Shown piece by piece: positions 11,920 through 24,773 of a stretch of DNA of 64,000 nucleotides. Below the pieces are notes generated by a model that worked only from the letters and a program-made list of their open reading frames with translations, was not told the DNA's origin and did no database searches. Each line of letters begins with the position of its first letter. Within the stretch, counting starts at the first letter, position 1. The position numbers were made by a program, and so were the translations under genes. The DNA is from Silene latifolia (Eukaryota; Streptophyta; Magnoliopsida; Caryophyllales; Caryophyllaceae). The stretch spans positions 16,305,541 through 16,369,540 of the forward strand of contig NC_133537.1 of assembly GCF_048544455.1 (NCBI RefSeq). The letters run 5' to 3'.

Positions 11920-13617
11920 CTACTTGGAGCCTTCGGACTCCGTGGCATCATCCCCACTCTCATCATTGTCTTCATCACCATTTCCATCATCTTTGTCACT
12001 TTCTTCATCGTCACCTTCTTCACTTTCCTCTTCATTTTCATCATCTTCTTCTTCATCATTTTCATTTTCATTTTCATTTTCATTTTCATTCATTTCTTGT
12101 CCATCATTCTCTTTCTCAACTTGTCCTCTTTCTCCATTTTCATCCACCTCCATATCTTGTGTGCCACTCCCTTCTCCTCTCGTGGGGAATAACAACTCCG
12201 GATTAGCCCAAGAAGGTAAGGGCCCGGATGGATCAATACACCCCCTCTTTGCCAAGTCACGGTACAAAGGGTACAAGGCATTGTAGTTGTCAACCCGACC
12301 ATCATAAATATTTCTTCGAATGTCGCCCAACATCCCCATAATATAAGGATTATTAGGTGTAAAGGAGGGGACGAGGTGCACGTATTCTTTATACGGGAAA
12401 GGATAAGAAGGGATGGAGATATAGCTTGTGGAAGCTTGATGTTGTTGTCGTTGTTGTTGTTGCGGGATTTGTGTCCGGGTGGGTTCTTGCCGACCTCTTG
12501 AAGGGCTTACTTGGGTAAGGAGATAACTTTCTCTTGGAGCTTGCCTCGCCTCCGGTGTGGTAGCTTCCGGAAGAGGCTTTAGAGGAGGAAGTTGGTCACT
12601 AGAAAGTGTGATCAAAGTTGTGTTGCCCGACTTCCAAACTCCATTTTTCTTACCATGATCCCAAGTGAGCCAAGTAGTCGTTAGAAAGTCTAAGTCAAGG
12701 AGAGTATGGCCCCGGATTTCCGTCAAACCTTCCCCCGTGAAGTTTGGGTTGCATTGTTTGGCAATGAAGGTTATAATCCCGCCAATGTGAATGGAGACGA
12801 CATCTCGGTCACGACCAATGCTTTGCTTTACAAAATGGTCAACAACATATTGTGCAAGATAGGGCTTAAAACGACTGAGCCGTCGTGGATTCAAGTAGGC
12901 ACCCAAAATTGTCAATTCTCTTTGAGTCATGGTGCCCAGTTCTTTTCTTCCAAAGATAGACTCCGCAATAAATTGATGTTCAATTTGCAATAGGGGGCGA
13001 TGGACATTTTTGTTTGCCAAACGTTTGTAGTCCGAAGTGACCAAACCGGTCATACATGTTCATATTTCCTTTGAGTCAAGTTCTTGTGGAGGTAAATTGT
13101 CCCCGACCCCTAAACCCAATAAAATCCTAAAGGCACTCATGGAACGAGTTCGTGTTACATTCTCCAAGCGAAAGGAAATCGGGTTGACTTTATTGTTCTT
13201 GTCATACTTGAAGCTAGACAAGAACTCGTAAGTGAGCTCACGATAAGTGTTTTCGTTCATGTTGTATAATGTGGCCATGCCTAACCCATTGAAAAGCTCC
13301 TTCATTTGCTTTTCAATTCCCAACTTCTCAAGAGTAGCCTTACAAAGGAATTTAGTTGGAGATAGAGGCTTACCCAAAAGATGGTAGAATCGAGTGCGTT
13401 GCTCTTCATCCTTGAACTCTATAGAAGGAAAATGAGGATGAGCCGAGATTGTTGCTTCCGTAGCAACCGTACTAGTAGTCGGAGTTGTGTGAACTACTAT
13501 ATCGGTGCTAGTTTACCCCATTCTTTTTCTCTTGTTTTGCACTATCCCATTACCCCTTCCTCTTCCTCCTCCTCTTCCTTGTCCTTTTCCTCTTGCCTTT
13601 CCCACCATTGTTGCTAG
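11920..13617 (-). pseudogene. ATHILA ORF (ORF3) of element C
   Basis: The minus-strand product resembles the ATHILA ORF-1 protein family found downstream of pol in Athila elements; its function is not known. Recognisable parts are a basic Arg/Gly/Lys-rich start near 13600, then KPLSPTKFLCKATLEKLGI and the region around ENVTRTRSMSAFRILLGLGV. The second half (13053-11920) is open for 377 codons: a globular part to about residue 150, a Pro/Gln-rich linker, and a very acidic tail with NENENENEN and runs of Glu and Asp. No signal peptide or convincing membrane segment is visible, so I do not call it an envelope protein. It is broken in a small number of places. Confidence 0.75.
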
Positions 13618-15208
13618 TAGAACCTTGAACTTTCTTATTCCTTTTTGCAATTTCTTCTTAAAACCTCTAATTAATTGACACAAAGGTTATGAAAAAGGCC
13701 TAATCAATGAGTATTAAGCCTTCTTTAACCTTCACTAGTCTTCAATCGACCAAAAAAATCAAGTTTTAATTTCCGGTTTTTTTGGAACCCTAGAAATTTA
13801 ATACTTGATTTTGGCCAAATTTGTTGAGTTTGAGTTGAAAAATTGGCCCTTGGATGGTTTATAATGGATAAAAGGAAGTTTTTCTAGAAAATTTGGACAA
13901 ATTTGATGCAATTTGGTAAGAAATTGAATTGGAAATTTGAGTTTTTTGGAGGAAAAAGATGGGTTAATTTTGTATGTGTTTGTTGTTTGAAAAAGATGGT
14001 GAAACAATAGGGAAAGTGTAAAGAATTGAATAGGAAAAATAGTGAAGAAAGAAAAAGAAAGAAAAGGAAAAATCATTTTTTTTTATGTTAAACCGGGTAA
14101 AGGGGGGGAAAAACCTGTCCCGGCCGGGATGAAGGGCTGTCCCGGCGGGAGGGAGGGCAGGGAAAATGGGGGGGTTTGTGAGGGGGCTGTCCCGGTGGGG
14201 AGGGTGGGAGGCACCTTGGGGATGAGTGATGAGGGTGAGGGATGGATGTGCGGTATGGGGGGTTTGTACCCGCGGTATGTTGAGGGAGAGGAAAGGTCGT
14301 CCCGACCGGTAGGGGAGTCGTCCCGGCGGGATGAAGGGCAGGGAAAATGGGTGGGCTGTGAGGGTGCTGTACTGGGGGGGGGGGGATGGTGGGAGGTACC
14401 GGTGGGAGGGCTTGGGAGGGAGAGTGTACCGCTGAGAAGGGGATGGATGAGGGAAAGAGAGGGATGGCCGTACCGGCTGGTAGGGATGTCATCCCGGCGG
14501 GACCAAGGACATGGCTTGGGGGGAGGTGAGGGTGTGGCTGGTACCGGTGGCACGATGGAGCTGTACCTGTAGGAGCTCGGTTTGTCGGGGTGTTTTCCCC
14601 TGTTTTGCTTTTTTTTTAGTCATATCTCCTTTTCTTTTCTTCTACTTCTTTTCATTTTCACTTCCTTTTCTTCATTCATTTTTCTTTCTTCATTTCTTTT
14701 CATCTCTTTTCTTCATCCCCATATTTGTTTCTTCTTGTACTTTTGTCCCATAGGGACGACTATTGGGACACCGAAAATTTCAACCTTTTCTCCTTTTCTT
14801 CACTTCCCCATCACTTGAGACGGGCTTTAGGCCAAAATAAAAGCAAAGTGTGCTTCTAACAAAGGATATTTATGCCAAAATCCGCTCCATTTGTAACAAA
14901 CTACACATAAAACAACTTCATACAAAATTAGTACCCTCCCTCTCTTTCTCTCATGAAAATTTACCACTAAATGAGTAATGAACTACCTAATGCAAATTAC
15001 GATGAGCTAATGTAACAACCATGGGTTGCCTCCAATGTAGCGCCCTTGTTTTACGTCGTAGGCTCGACCAAGTCAAGAGATAGCTTAACTAAATGGAAAT
15101 ATCATCAAGAGTGAAATTGAGACTCAATTAGGGAGAAGACAAGTATCAATAGTGCATACCTTCACAATAGGCGACCCGGCTAAGTAATGCTTGAGCCGTT
15201 GCCCATTC
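13618..15208 (-). other. Element C spacer between pol and ORF3, with G-rich palindrome array
   Basis: This non-coding stretch carries a G-rich (plus) section at 14100-14560. It repeats TCCCGGCCGGGA (14118-14129), TCCCGGCGGGA (14140-14150, 14321-14331, 14492-14502), TACCCGCGGTA and TACCGGCTGGTA (14471-14482). It is bounded by a purine-rich run at 14042-14075 and a pyrimidine-rich run at 14605-14720. The end of the C integrase (KVNGQRLKHYLAGSPIVK on minus) lies at about 15130-15213. The long open frames here on both strands are by-products of base bias. Confidence 0.65.
14118..14502. repeat. Palindrome array of element C (internal)
   Basis: Palindromes of the TCCCGG(CC)GGGA / TACCGG type have centres at about 14123, 14145, 14195, 14272, 14307, 14326, 14476 and 14497. 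Neighbouring pairs are 20-22 bp apart, with a gap of 50 bp between the second and third. The same words recur in the C LTR (45528-45583). Confidence 0.7.
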
Positions 15209-15213
15209 ACCTT

Positions 15214-16804
15214 TGTTGGACCATATAGTTTATATGTTTATGTTTTGATGATGTCAAGGTGCCTTACATATTATATACTTGTTGCGTGTAATTGTTTGTT
15301 AAGTGTTTTAGCATTAACCTATTACGAGCAACCAAGAGGATTGTGACGATTACATGAGAAGTTCAAGTCTCTATTAAAGATCAAACAATTCAAAGATTCA
15401 TTCAAGTATTATGAAAAGACGGAGTTCGTCTAGAAGATTAAATCAAGCTTGGATGATGATGTAGCCTATACTCGAAGATCTCCTTGAAGATTAGAATAGT
15501 ATAGGTGATTATCTCGTAATGGTAATCAAGTATGAGTTTCTTAATTAGTAAAGTTATAGCTTTGCAGCTATAACATTACTAGTAAAAGAGTTCAATGTTA
15601 TAGCTCTTCTACTATAACATTGAAATGCGAGTTTTTATACACGACTTTTAAATGGTTCGAAAATTGTTTTGTAATTTCTTAAAGTTTATTTTATATGTTT
15701 TAATGAAAGTGTTTATTTTATAAAGCCCGGTTTAGTGAGGAGTCCGGTTTTATGGTTGGCGTTAATTGATGGGTTTTGGGTCAACTTATGAGTTGGACTT
15801 TACTATCAATTAGGGTTTTCATCTGACCTCTCCTAAAACCTAAATTCTAATTATATAATAAGATTAGGGTTTGCATGGATTCACGAGCCCATGAGCCGTG
15901 TTATGCCGTGTTGCCTAAGAGATTAGGTAAAGATTTTATTCTATAAAATAATCTTTACATATCTTGTATATCTTACTTATATATTTGTTTATGGTAAAAG
16001 ATTTTCTTGTTTTAGGAAATCTTATCATAATCTTAGAATTTATAGTAAAGATAATATTAGAAAGATTATATTCTATCTTTTAGAATATTCTTTATTATCT
16101 TCTATGGCTTTTAGGTAAGAGATAATAAGAAGATATAATTTATAATTATATCTTATTATTCGGCTATTAGGGTTTCCTTGAAACCGTGTAGCTCTCCTTC
16201 TCTTTGCTTATAAATACTTTGTTATTTACAACATCGAAAACAGTGACCTTAAGCATAAAAATTGTTTTCATATTTTAAAGAGCAAACCGTGTGTTTTTTA
16301 ACAGAAATCGTTTTGCTAATTTTGAAAGGTCGTGTGTTTACAAAACTCGCATACTTGTTCTTCATTATCGTTATAAGATAATAGTGCTATAATTGATTTC
16401 TTACTTGTTCATTAACGTGAACTATTAGAAGAATCATTAGTGCTTTCTTATTAGCGTAAGTTAGTCACTCGAGTATTTAACGGTACTCATTGAGTTACAA
16501 CTAGAGTTAGTTGTACGAGTTGGGTTAGTAAATTTGTAATCCGGAGAAAGGTACTAAATTTATTAATCGAGAATAGTGGACGTAGGTTTCGACTTGTGAA
16601 ACTGAACCACTTCAAAAATCCTTGTGTCTCTTCTTCTTTCGTTTGTTTCGTTTCTTTTGCTTACAATCATTAGTTGATTAGTTAAAGTTTAATCAATAAA
16701 ATTTAAATAATCAATTACATACGCACAATCGAAAAAGCTTTCAAAAAGTTTTAAATCCTCAATTCACCCCCCCTCTTGAGTATTTTGGATCAATAGACTC
16801 TTCA
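15214..16804 (+). repeat. Element E 5' LTR
   Basis: 1591 bp, starting TGTTGGACCATATAG and ending ...TAGACTCTTCA, nearly identical to 25303-26897. A TATA box (TATAAATA) lies at 16209-16216. Two inverted-repeat units of the GTTATAG...CTATAAC type lie at 15553-15574 and 15597-15618, exactly 44 bp apart. The same unit recurs in the element's gag and pol. Confidence 0.95.
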
Positions 16805-16806
16805 AT

Positions 16807-16819
16807 TGGTATCAGAGCC
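16807..16819 (+). other. Primer-binding site of element E
   Basis: TGGTATCAGAGCC lies two bases after the LTR. It is the standard plant copia primer site, complementary to the 3' end of initiator methionine tRNA. Confidence 0.92.
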
Positions 16820-16916
16820 TCGTGCTCTTGATTGCCTAACCGCAAAGAGGCTGATCTATCTTGTTTTTCATTTATCTTATTGTTTTATATTTTATTTTGC
16901 CTATCACGTGATAAAT

Positions 16917-19320
16917 GGATTCCAAATATCTCAAGTGTCCCGTCTTTGATGGAAAGAATTATGGATTATGGAAAAACATGATGACTCACTATGTGAAAGG
17001 ACACGATTGGGAGTCTTTGGAGGATTATTCAAAACGGACCGCATAAAATTCTTGTGGCATCCGAGGAAGGCACTACTTATGAAAAGAAAGAAGAGGACTA
17101 TGTCGAGGCCGACTACAAGAAAGCCGAAAAGAACTCCAAAGCAATAAGTCTTCTGCAAAACGGAATGACCTCTACTGAGTTTGATCGGTTCTCCTCTTGT
17201 TCCACGGCCAAGGAGATATGGGATGGGCTCGAATTAGCTTATGAAGGTACTTCCATTGTTAGGAAGCACCGAATTGATTTGCTTATGCAAAAATATGAGC
17301 TATTCATCATGGAGCCTAATGAGTCTCTAGATAGTATGTCCGCAAGGTTTTCAAGCATCATCAACGAACTGAAAAACCTAGGTAGGAAATTCAGTACTGA
17401 GGACATTGCTAGAAAGGTTCTTGGAGCCTTACTAAAAAGTGGCGTGCTAAGGTCACTGCAATGGAGGAATCACGAGATCTTGAAACCTTATCCTATCAAG
17501 AGCTCATAGGTGCTCTAATGGCCCATGAAATTACTCTTAACAAAGATGACGCTGAACCAAGTCGAAATAAGAGTATGGCCTTAGCGAGTGAAGAAGTTGA
17601 CTCTGAATTAGAGGATGAAACTGTTCTGTTTGCACGCCGTTTCAAAAACAAAATATTTCGAAACAAACAAACAAAATCATCCTTTAACAACAACAACAAG
17701 TCATTCAACAAAAAGGTTAATGACTCAAAGTCGTCCTTCGCAAATAGAGGCTGCTTCAAGTGTGGAGAATCTGGTCACATGATCAAAGATTGTCCAACAT
17801 GGGAGAAGATAAAGGACAAGACAAAACGTGAGAAGACAAAGAGAGAATTCAAGCAAGTTATGATGGCTTCGTGTTGGGGAGACCTTGATTCAGAAGATGA
17901 CGAGGAATCTGAAGACGACGAAGTAGCAAACCTTTGTCTCAGCAGTGTTAGTCTTGACCTAATCTCCGACAGTGACAATGAAAGCACAAATTCTCATTCA
18001 AACTATTGCTTTCTAGGAGAATCAGACGAAGACGACGATGAAGAGGTAAGCTATCTTGAGCTTAAGAAACGTGTTAGAAAATTGTCTAAAAGTGCTTTAA
18101 TCGAATTTTTCGAACAATCTCTTGATAAGTGTCACGAACAGGATTTGGAATTGAAAGATCTAAAGGAACAGATTCTCGAAATTGCGGAAGAGAATCATAC
18201 TCTCAAGACTAAAGCTAAGAAGTTGAAATCTAAAGTTATAGCTGAGAAAGCTACAACGTTAGATTCTACTATGGCTGAAAAGAAGGAATTAGAGTCTAAA
18301 GTTATAGCTAATGAAGCTATAACCTCCGACCTAAAACTTAACATCAAGCACCTTCAAGCCAAAGTTATAGCTAATGAAGCTATAACTTTAGAACTTAGAA
18401 AAGTCAAAGAACTTTTGGAGACTAAAGTCACATCTAATGAAGAAGTGATCTTAGTCCAAAAGAAAGAGATAGATTCTCTTTCAAAACAATTGAAAGAATC
18501 TAAGACCGATATGATTAATATTAAGAAGCAACACACCAATGTCGTGTTCATTCTTAATAAACGATTCCAAGACTTTCGTGATAACTTTAAAAAGGACAAT
18601 GATGTAGATCACACGAAATGTCAAGAGGAAATCAAGACCCTAAAAGACTTACTTCTACACGCTAGAAAGGTCCATGACAAGTGGGAAGGTAGCACACAAG
18701 TCCTAAACTTCCTAACCGAACAATCTGACAATAATATGAAGATGGGGTTAGGACATGAGTGCTACAGCCGTAGAGACCACTCTAAATGCAAATCAACACC
18801 TTCAGATTATGATTTTAGAAAAAGGAAGTATGCTGATCTTCCTGAATATTTGATTTGCAATTCTTGTGGTCATACGGGTCACATCCAAATCAATTGTGTC
18901 AAAAAGGCTCATGATTTACGAAAAAATGCCGAACATGCCAAAACTGTTGACACGGTTGTCGAGGATAAGGAAACCCCCACTAACGAACCTAACGAAGAAA
19001 GAAATAACAAATTTCGTTGGTTCTACGACATGGCCTTTGACTACTCTAAGAAACCTAGCACCTCTCAAAGCCCTTGTAGATCTCAACCCAGTAAACCTAT
19101 TCATAAGACAACTAGTCAAGAAAGACCTAGAGAAGTTCCGAGACCTAGAGAAGTGCCAAGACCTAAGGAAAACCCTAACCCTAGAATGTCTCCCAAGCCA
19201 AACAAACCTAAGGTTAGAAAGACGGTGATTAGAAGTGTTTGGGTTCGAAAGGATCTAATATTTAGAGTAACTAATCATAAGGGACCCAACTTAGCTTGGG
19301 TACCTAAATATTGTATCTAA
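16917..19320 (+). pseudogene. Element E gag
   Basis: The gag starts near 16917 (ATGGATTCCAAATATC). It has the copia gag signature (NSKAISLLQNG, KEIWDGLELAYEGT, RFSSIINELKNLG) and a CCHC zinc knuckle CFKCGESGHMIKDC at about 17755-17796. A second, less regular CNSCGHTGH motif lies near 18860. A long coiled-coil-like region (18050-18600) contains three copies of KVIA(N/E)xAxT-like repeats, encoded by inverted-repeat DNA. The C-terminus has RPREVPRPREVPRPKE repeats. Gag would form the virus-like particle. It is broken in few places. Confidence 0.85.
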
Positions 19321-19326
19321 TCCTTT

Positions 19327-22300
19327 TTGCAGGAAGAAGTGAAAGAAAACAACCAATGGTATCTTGACAGTGGATGTTCAAGACACATGACCGGAGATAA
19401 AAATCTGTTTCTTTCACTCAAGCCTTTCAACGGAGGAAAAGTGACGTTCGGGGACAATAAAAAGGGAAAAGTAATCGGAGTTGGCAAAATCGGAATCTCC
19501 AAGTCTCACGCAATAAGTGACGTTTATCTCGTAGATGGTCTAAAACACAACTTGCTAAGCATATCTCAACTATGCGACAAAGGTAACAAAGTAGTCTTTC
19601 ATACTGATAGTTGTCGCATTATTATTGAAGGAACCAGTAACGTTATTCTTGAAGGCCACCGTAAAAGGAACGTTTATATGGTAGATTTAAATGCTGTGCC
19701 TACTAACTCTTTTTCATGTATGAAAGTTACACTTGATGATCCGTGTCTATGGCATAAACGGTTCGGTCACATTAGCTCACTAACCTTGAATAAACTCAAG
19801 AAGTGGGACTTGGTTGAAGGACTGCCTAAGATCAAGTTCGACCAAGAAAAGATGTGTGACACGTGTGCTAGGTGTAAACAAGTAAGATCATCGTTCAAAC
19901 CTAAACGAGTAGTGAGCACAAATGAAGCCTTGGAACTGGTACATATGGATCTTTGTGGACCTATGAAGGTAAGAAGTAGAGGAGGATCCAGGTACGTCTT
20001 TGTTCTTGTAGACGACTACTCAAGGTATGTATGGCCTATCTTTCTTCATTCAAAAGATGAAACTTTTGATGAGTTTGATTGTCTTATAAAACGTGTTCAA
20101 AATAAATATAAGACTAATCTAGTATCTATTCGTACGGATCATGGCACCGAATTTGACAATCAAACCTTTATAGAATATTGTCGAGTTAATGGTGTAGGAC
20201 ATAACTTTTCTGCACCAAGAACTCCTCAACAAAACGGTGTCGTTGAACGTATGAATAGAACCTTAGAAGATATGGCACGTACAATGCTCTTGTGTAGTGG
20301 TTTACCTCGTAACTTTTGGGCTGAAGCCATTAGCACTTCTTGCTACATCCACAATCGTGCTATGATCCGACCTATCCTTAAGAAAACCCCCTATAAACTC
20401 CTTAGAGGTCGAAAACCTAATATCTCTCATCTACGTTGTTTTGGGAGTAAATGCTTTGTACATAATAACGGTAAAAACCGTTTAAGCAAATTCGACCCTA
20501 GAAGTGATGAGGCGATTTTTATAGGATACTCAGATCATAGTAAGGCTTATAAAGTCTTCAATAAGAGAACCCTCTGTATTGAAGAAAGTGTCCATGTTAT
20601 CTTTGATGAAGATAACGTGTTCGATAAGCCTTTACAGGATGAGGAAGAAGACTTGGATGAACCCGACTTCCGTCTCACAAGAGATGACCCCCCGGATTTG
20701 GAATTAGAGGATAATGAGATTGAGGGAATAAACGATGAAGTTGATCGTTCCTCAAAGGATAAAGGCAAAGTTATAGTTGATGATACTATAACATTGACTC
20801 AAGACAAGAACTCCCAAAACAATGTTATAGATGATGTTACTGTAACATTGAATCCAAATCAAGGTGTAGAGTCCGAGGTTATAATCGGCTCAAATACAAC
20901 ACCCGGATTGGATTCAAGGGGAACTTCCTCTAATTCCGAGCCAAATGAAGTCGGGCAAAGCTCAAATAATGAGGAAGAACCAAGCACTTCAACGAAGTGG
21001 AAATACAAGAACTCACACCCCATGGACAATATTCTTGGGAATATTAAGAAGGGTGTTCAAACAAGACGTTCCCTAAACAACTTTTGTTCCTTCTACTCTT
21101 TCCTGTCCATGATTGAACCAAAGAACGTCAATGAAGCTCTTGCTGAATCAGATTGGATTGTAGCTATGCAAGAAGAGCTACAACAGTTCGAAAGAAACAA
21201 GGTTTGGCATTTAGTCCCTAGACCTAAAGATCGGACAGTTATTGGGACACGGTGGGTCTTCAGGAACAAATTAGACGATGCCGGAGTCATTGTCAGAAAC
21301 AAAGCAAGATTGGTGGTCCAAGGATATAATCAACAAGAAGGAATAGATTATGACGAGACTTTCGCTTTTTTGTTGCACGTCTTGAAGCCATTCGTCTTCG
21401 ATAGCATTCGCCGCACACAAAGGAATGAAGCTCTTCCAGATGGATGTCAAGACGGCATTCTTGAACGGTTATCTAAAAGAAGAAGTCTTCGTTGAACAAC
21501 CTCCTGGTTTTAAGAATATCAAATTTGAGGATCACGTGTTTAAATTGGATAAAGCCCTTTACGGATTGAAGCAAGCACCTAGGGCTTGGTACGACAGACT
21601 ATCTAAGTTTCTACTTGACAGTGGATTTAATAGAGGATCCGTCGACAAAACCCTATTTCTGAAAACTGAGGGCTCTGATCTCTTGGTTGTCCAAATATAC
21701 GTCGACGATATCATTTTTGGATCGACCAACCGAAGCCTATGCAAATACTTTTCTGAGTTGATGACTTCCGAGTTCGAGATGAGTATGATGGGAGAATTGA
21801 AATTCTTCCTAGGTCTGCAGATACAACAAACAGATGAAGGCATTAAGATCCATCAACAGAAATACATCAAAGAGTTGATTCGGAAATTCGGGATGGAAAA
21901 CTCACACGCTATGCCTACTCCAATGGTCGAGAACAAGAAATTGACATTGGATGAAAACGGTAAATCAGTTGATGAAACTACTTACCGTGGGATGATTGGG
22001 TCACTGTTATATTTGACCGCAAGTAGACCGGATATCATGTTTAGTGTATGCGTTTGTGCGAGATATCAATCGTCTCCCAAAGAATCGCATATGACGACCG
22101 TAAAACGGATTTTACGTTATTTAATTGGAACGGCCAACTTATACCTATGGTATCCTATGGAATGCAATTTTGACCTAGTCGGTTATTCTGATGCCGACTA
22201 CGCGGGATGTTCTCTAGACAGAAAAAGCACGTCGGGTGTCGCCACTTTTATCGGACCGTGTATCATTACGTGGGGTTCGAAGAAACAAAATTCGGTTGCT

Positions 22301-22641
22301 CTCTCAACTGTTTGGCCGAGTATATTGCTGCAGGACTGGTATGTACTCAACTTTTATGGCTTAAGCAACAATTACGTGATTATGGTGTTGACGTAGGATG
22401 TATTCCTATTTTATGTGATAATACTAATGCGATAATAATCTCTAAAAATCCCGCACAACATTCTCGTACTAAACACATTGAAATAAGACACCATTTTATT
22501 AGAGACCATGTTGAGAAGGGGAATATAAAACTTGAATTTTGTAGTACTGAAAAACAATGGGCTGACATTTTGACAAAATCATTAGCTAGAGAACGATTTG
22601 AGACTTTACGGTTGGAAATTGGTTTAATCAGTGGTACCTAA
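19327..22641 (+). pseudogene. Element E pol (protease, integrase, RT, RNase H)
   Basis: The domains follow the copia order. Protease has YLDSGCSRHMTG near 19360. Pre-integrase has WHKRFGHIS and CDTCARCKQ. The integrase core has LVHMDLCGPM, RTDHGTEFDN and PQQNGVVERMNRTLEDMART, giving the D-D-E residues. RT has ESDWIVAMQEEL, GTRWVFRNKLD, FQMDVKTAFLNGYL and the catalytic YVDDIIFGS near 21700. RNase H has YSDADYAGCSLDRKSTSG and ends around WADILTKSLARERFETLR. An acidic Ser/Glu-rich spacer between integrase and RT carries two inverted-repeat units (20770-20792, 20824-20846). A few breaks interrupt the frame. Confidence 0.9.
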
Positions 22642-23161
22642 GCTTCTATATATGTTTAATCTTTTTATGACTGACTAGTTAAGTTAAGATTGTATGACTG
22701 TGTCCGTATATTGCGTTGCATGAATAAATTCGTTTATAGAAATATTATTTTCATAAAATTCTATTTGCTATTTAGAATTTAATTAATATCCAAACTTATT
22801 TTCTCAATAAACAAACACACCATATTCTTTTTTTTTTTTAAAAAAATCAAAAGAAAATCTCACCAAAAAGGCTCACAATACACGACTCAATGATTCCTAT
22901 ATCAACCTAATTTCCTAATTCAAGTCCTATCACCATAAATTTCATCTTATTACTTTCCTATTCTTAATTAACTTCACTTACCATAAAACACCTACACTTG
23001 TTTACCCTAAAAACCTACACCTATATCTACCCTTACCCTTGACCGTCCACCCATCCCCACTTGCCTACCTCTTTCCTCCCCCAAATATTTACCATCATTA
23101 CATATCTTCCTCTTTACTCCAACAATCACCATCATCTTTTTTTTAAACCATCTTCATCATC

Positions 23162-24773
23162 ATGAACTCATCCCATGCAAAAACCACTCGATCCTCAACC
23201 CGTCACAACCAAAACCGTCCCCTTCCTCACCAAACATCACCCTTACCCCCACATACCCCTCATTCCATGAATTGTCCTTCACCACAACCAAACCAAAACT
23301 CGCCCCTGTTTCGTAGTCGGGACGAATCGGTCTCCGAAGGAAAAAGACGCCGTCTTTTCAAAGGTAAAAATAAAGTTGTTGTTGATAATGGTGAAGCGAT
23401 TGTGGAGGAACCCGAGGTGATGGTTCGAATGGTGTTACTCGTACTCTGTTCAAAGATGCTTCAAAGCCGCGACGAAGGAAGGATTGAATCGTGTTCGCTT
23501 ACACACGATGAAAGCATCTTGGTTAATCGAGTTTTGAGGTATTCTATTCATGGTGGTCGGTATTATCCAAAATCTTGGTTGGTTAGTGTACCCGCTCTTG
23601 CTTTCTTTATTAATTTTCTTGATTTTCAAGGGTGGAGTCACATAAGTCAGTTTTCGGGTCCTGTATACCCGGTTGAGGTGGTACAGTTCTTTGCTAGTGT
23701 GTCAATTAAAAAGGGAGTGTTGCATGCGGTCGTTAATGGTGTCGATGTTACCGTCTCTGTTTCGGATTTTTGCTCGCTTTTCGGTTCCTAATGAAGGGAT
23801 TGAATTAAATCCGAGTCTTGAATGGTCTAATGTTGGAAGTGAAAAGGAATCTTTGGTGAAACAATATTTTGAGGAGACGACGGAGGGTGTCAATATCGTG
23901 GTTCGTCCTCTTTCGGCCAAAATTAAGTTTCTCTTGAATTTTTTGTGGAACACCATAGTGCCGAGAAGAGGGGGCCGTGATAAGGTGTCGAGTTATGAGG
24001 CGATTATGGTTTATTCTTGGTTAGAGGGTCAAAAGGTAAATTTAGGAAGTGTTGTTTTGCACCGTATTCTTCAAACTGGTCTTACGGTGACCAAGGATAA
24101 GTTGAGCACCACGGTTGATTTGCCTTACGGTATGTGGATCTCTCGGTTGTTGGAAATTAAGCAAGTGATAGGGCCCGGCGGTTATGGTGTTAGTGCTAGA
24201 GATTGTATGTGTGACAAGTTAATCAAGTTAATGGGTGTGGTTCTTTGATGGACCGAATTACAACTTGCGAAAGATGTTGAAAAGGTTCCCGTGGATTCGG
24301 GTTTAGGAGCTGTTGAGTCGAAATTGGAAGGATTTATGAGTGGGTTAATGCAGAAATTTGAGGAGCATTCGACTAGCTTGGCCACGGCATTGTCACGAGT
24401 TGGACCATCTCGGTCCTTAGACTCGGAATTGGATGCTAGTCGGGTGTACTCGTGGATGGAGGGTGTGGATAAGAGATTGGCGGGTTTTGAAAGGGAGCTA
24501 AAGGCTATCCGTGGGGAAGTGTTCCCACATGGTGATCGTCTCACTTTCCTTACTAGTCAGGGTGGTGCGTTGGTAATGCACGGGAAAGCGATGGCGGGAG
24601 ATCAAGCTCTTACTTTGGAAGCTACGAAGGCTCTTTCCTTGAAAGTCCTTAATTTTGAAAGGAGCATTGGTACTCTTTCACAGTTGGTTAGGAGTTCTTT
24701 CGACCGTCTGGATGCTTTGGAGCACCGTACCCGACCCGACTATGTGAACCCGTATAAGACACGCAACATCTGA
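23162..24773 (+). pseudogene. Element E downstream ORF region (Sirevirus third ORF)
   Basis: Sireviruses often carry an extra ORF after pol that is called envelope-like. Here a basic Pro/Asn/Ser-rich start (MNSSHAKTTRSSTRHNQN) is followed by ILVNRVLRYSIHGGRYYPKS, VPALAFFINFLDFQGW and VVRPLSAKIKFLLNFLW. These recall the putative plant transposon protein domain seen in several plant retroelements. The last part (24291-24773) looks helical, with repeated Leu. I see no signal peptide or clear transmembrane anchor, so an envelope role is not supported here. The region is broken in one or two places. Confidence 0.65.

Noticed and set aside
11924-12286. Ser/Phe-rich open frame on plus
   Set aside because: Shadow of the acidic tail of the ATHILA ORF.
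14042-14572. Long Gly/Pro-rich open frames on both strands
   Set aside because: They follow from the G-rich palindrome array, and no frame resembles a protein.
23162-24773. Envelope gene of the Sirevirus
   Set aside because: Position fits the so-called envelope-like ORF, but I see no signal peptide, cleavage site or clear membrane anchor, so I call it only a third ORF.
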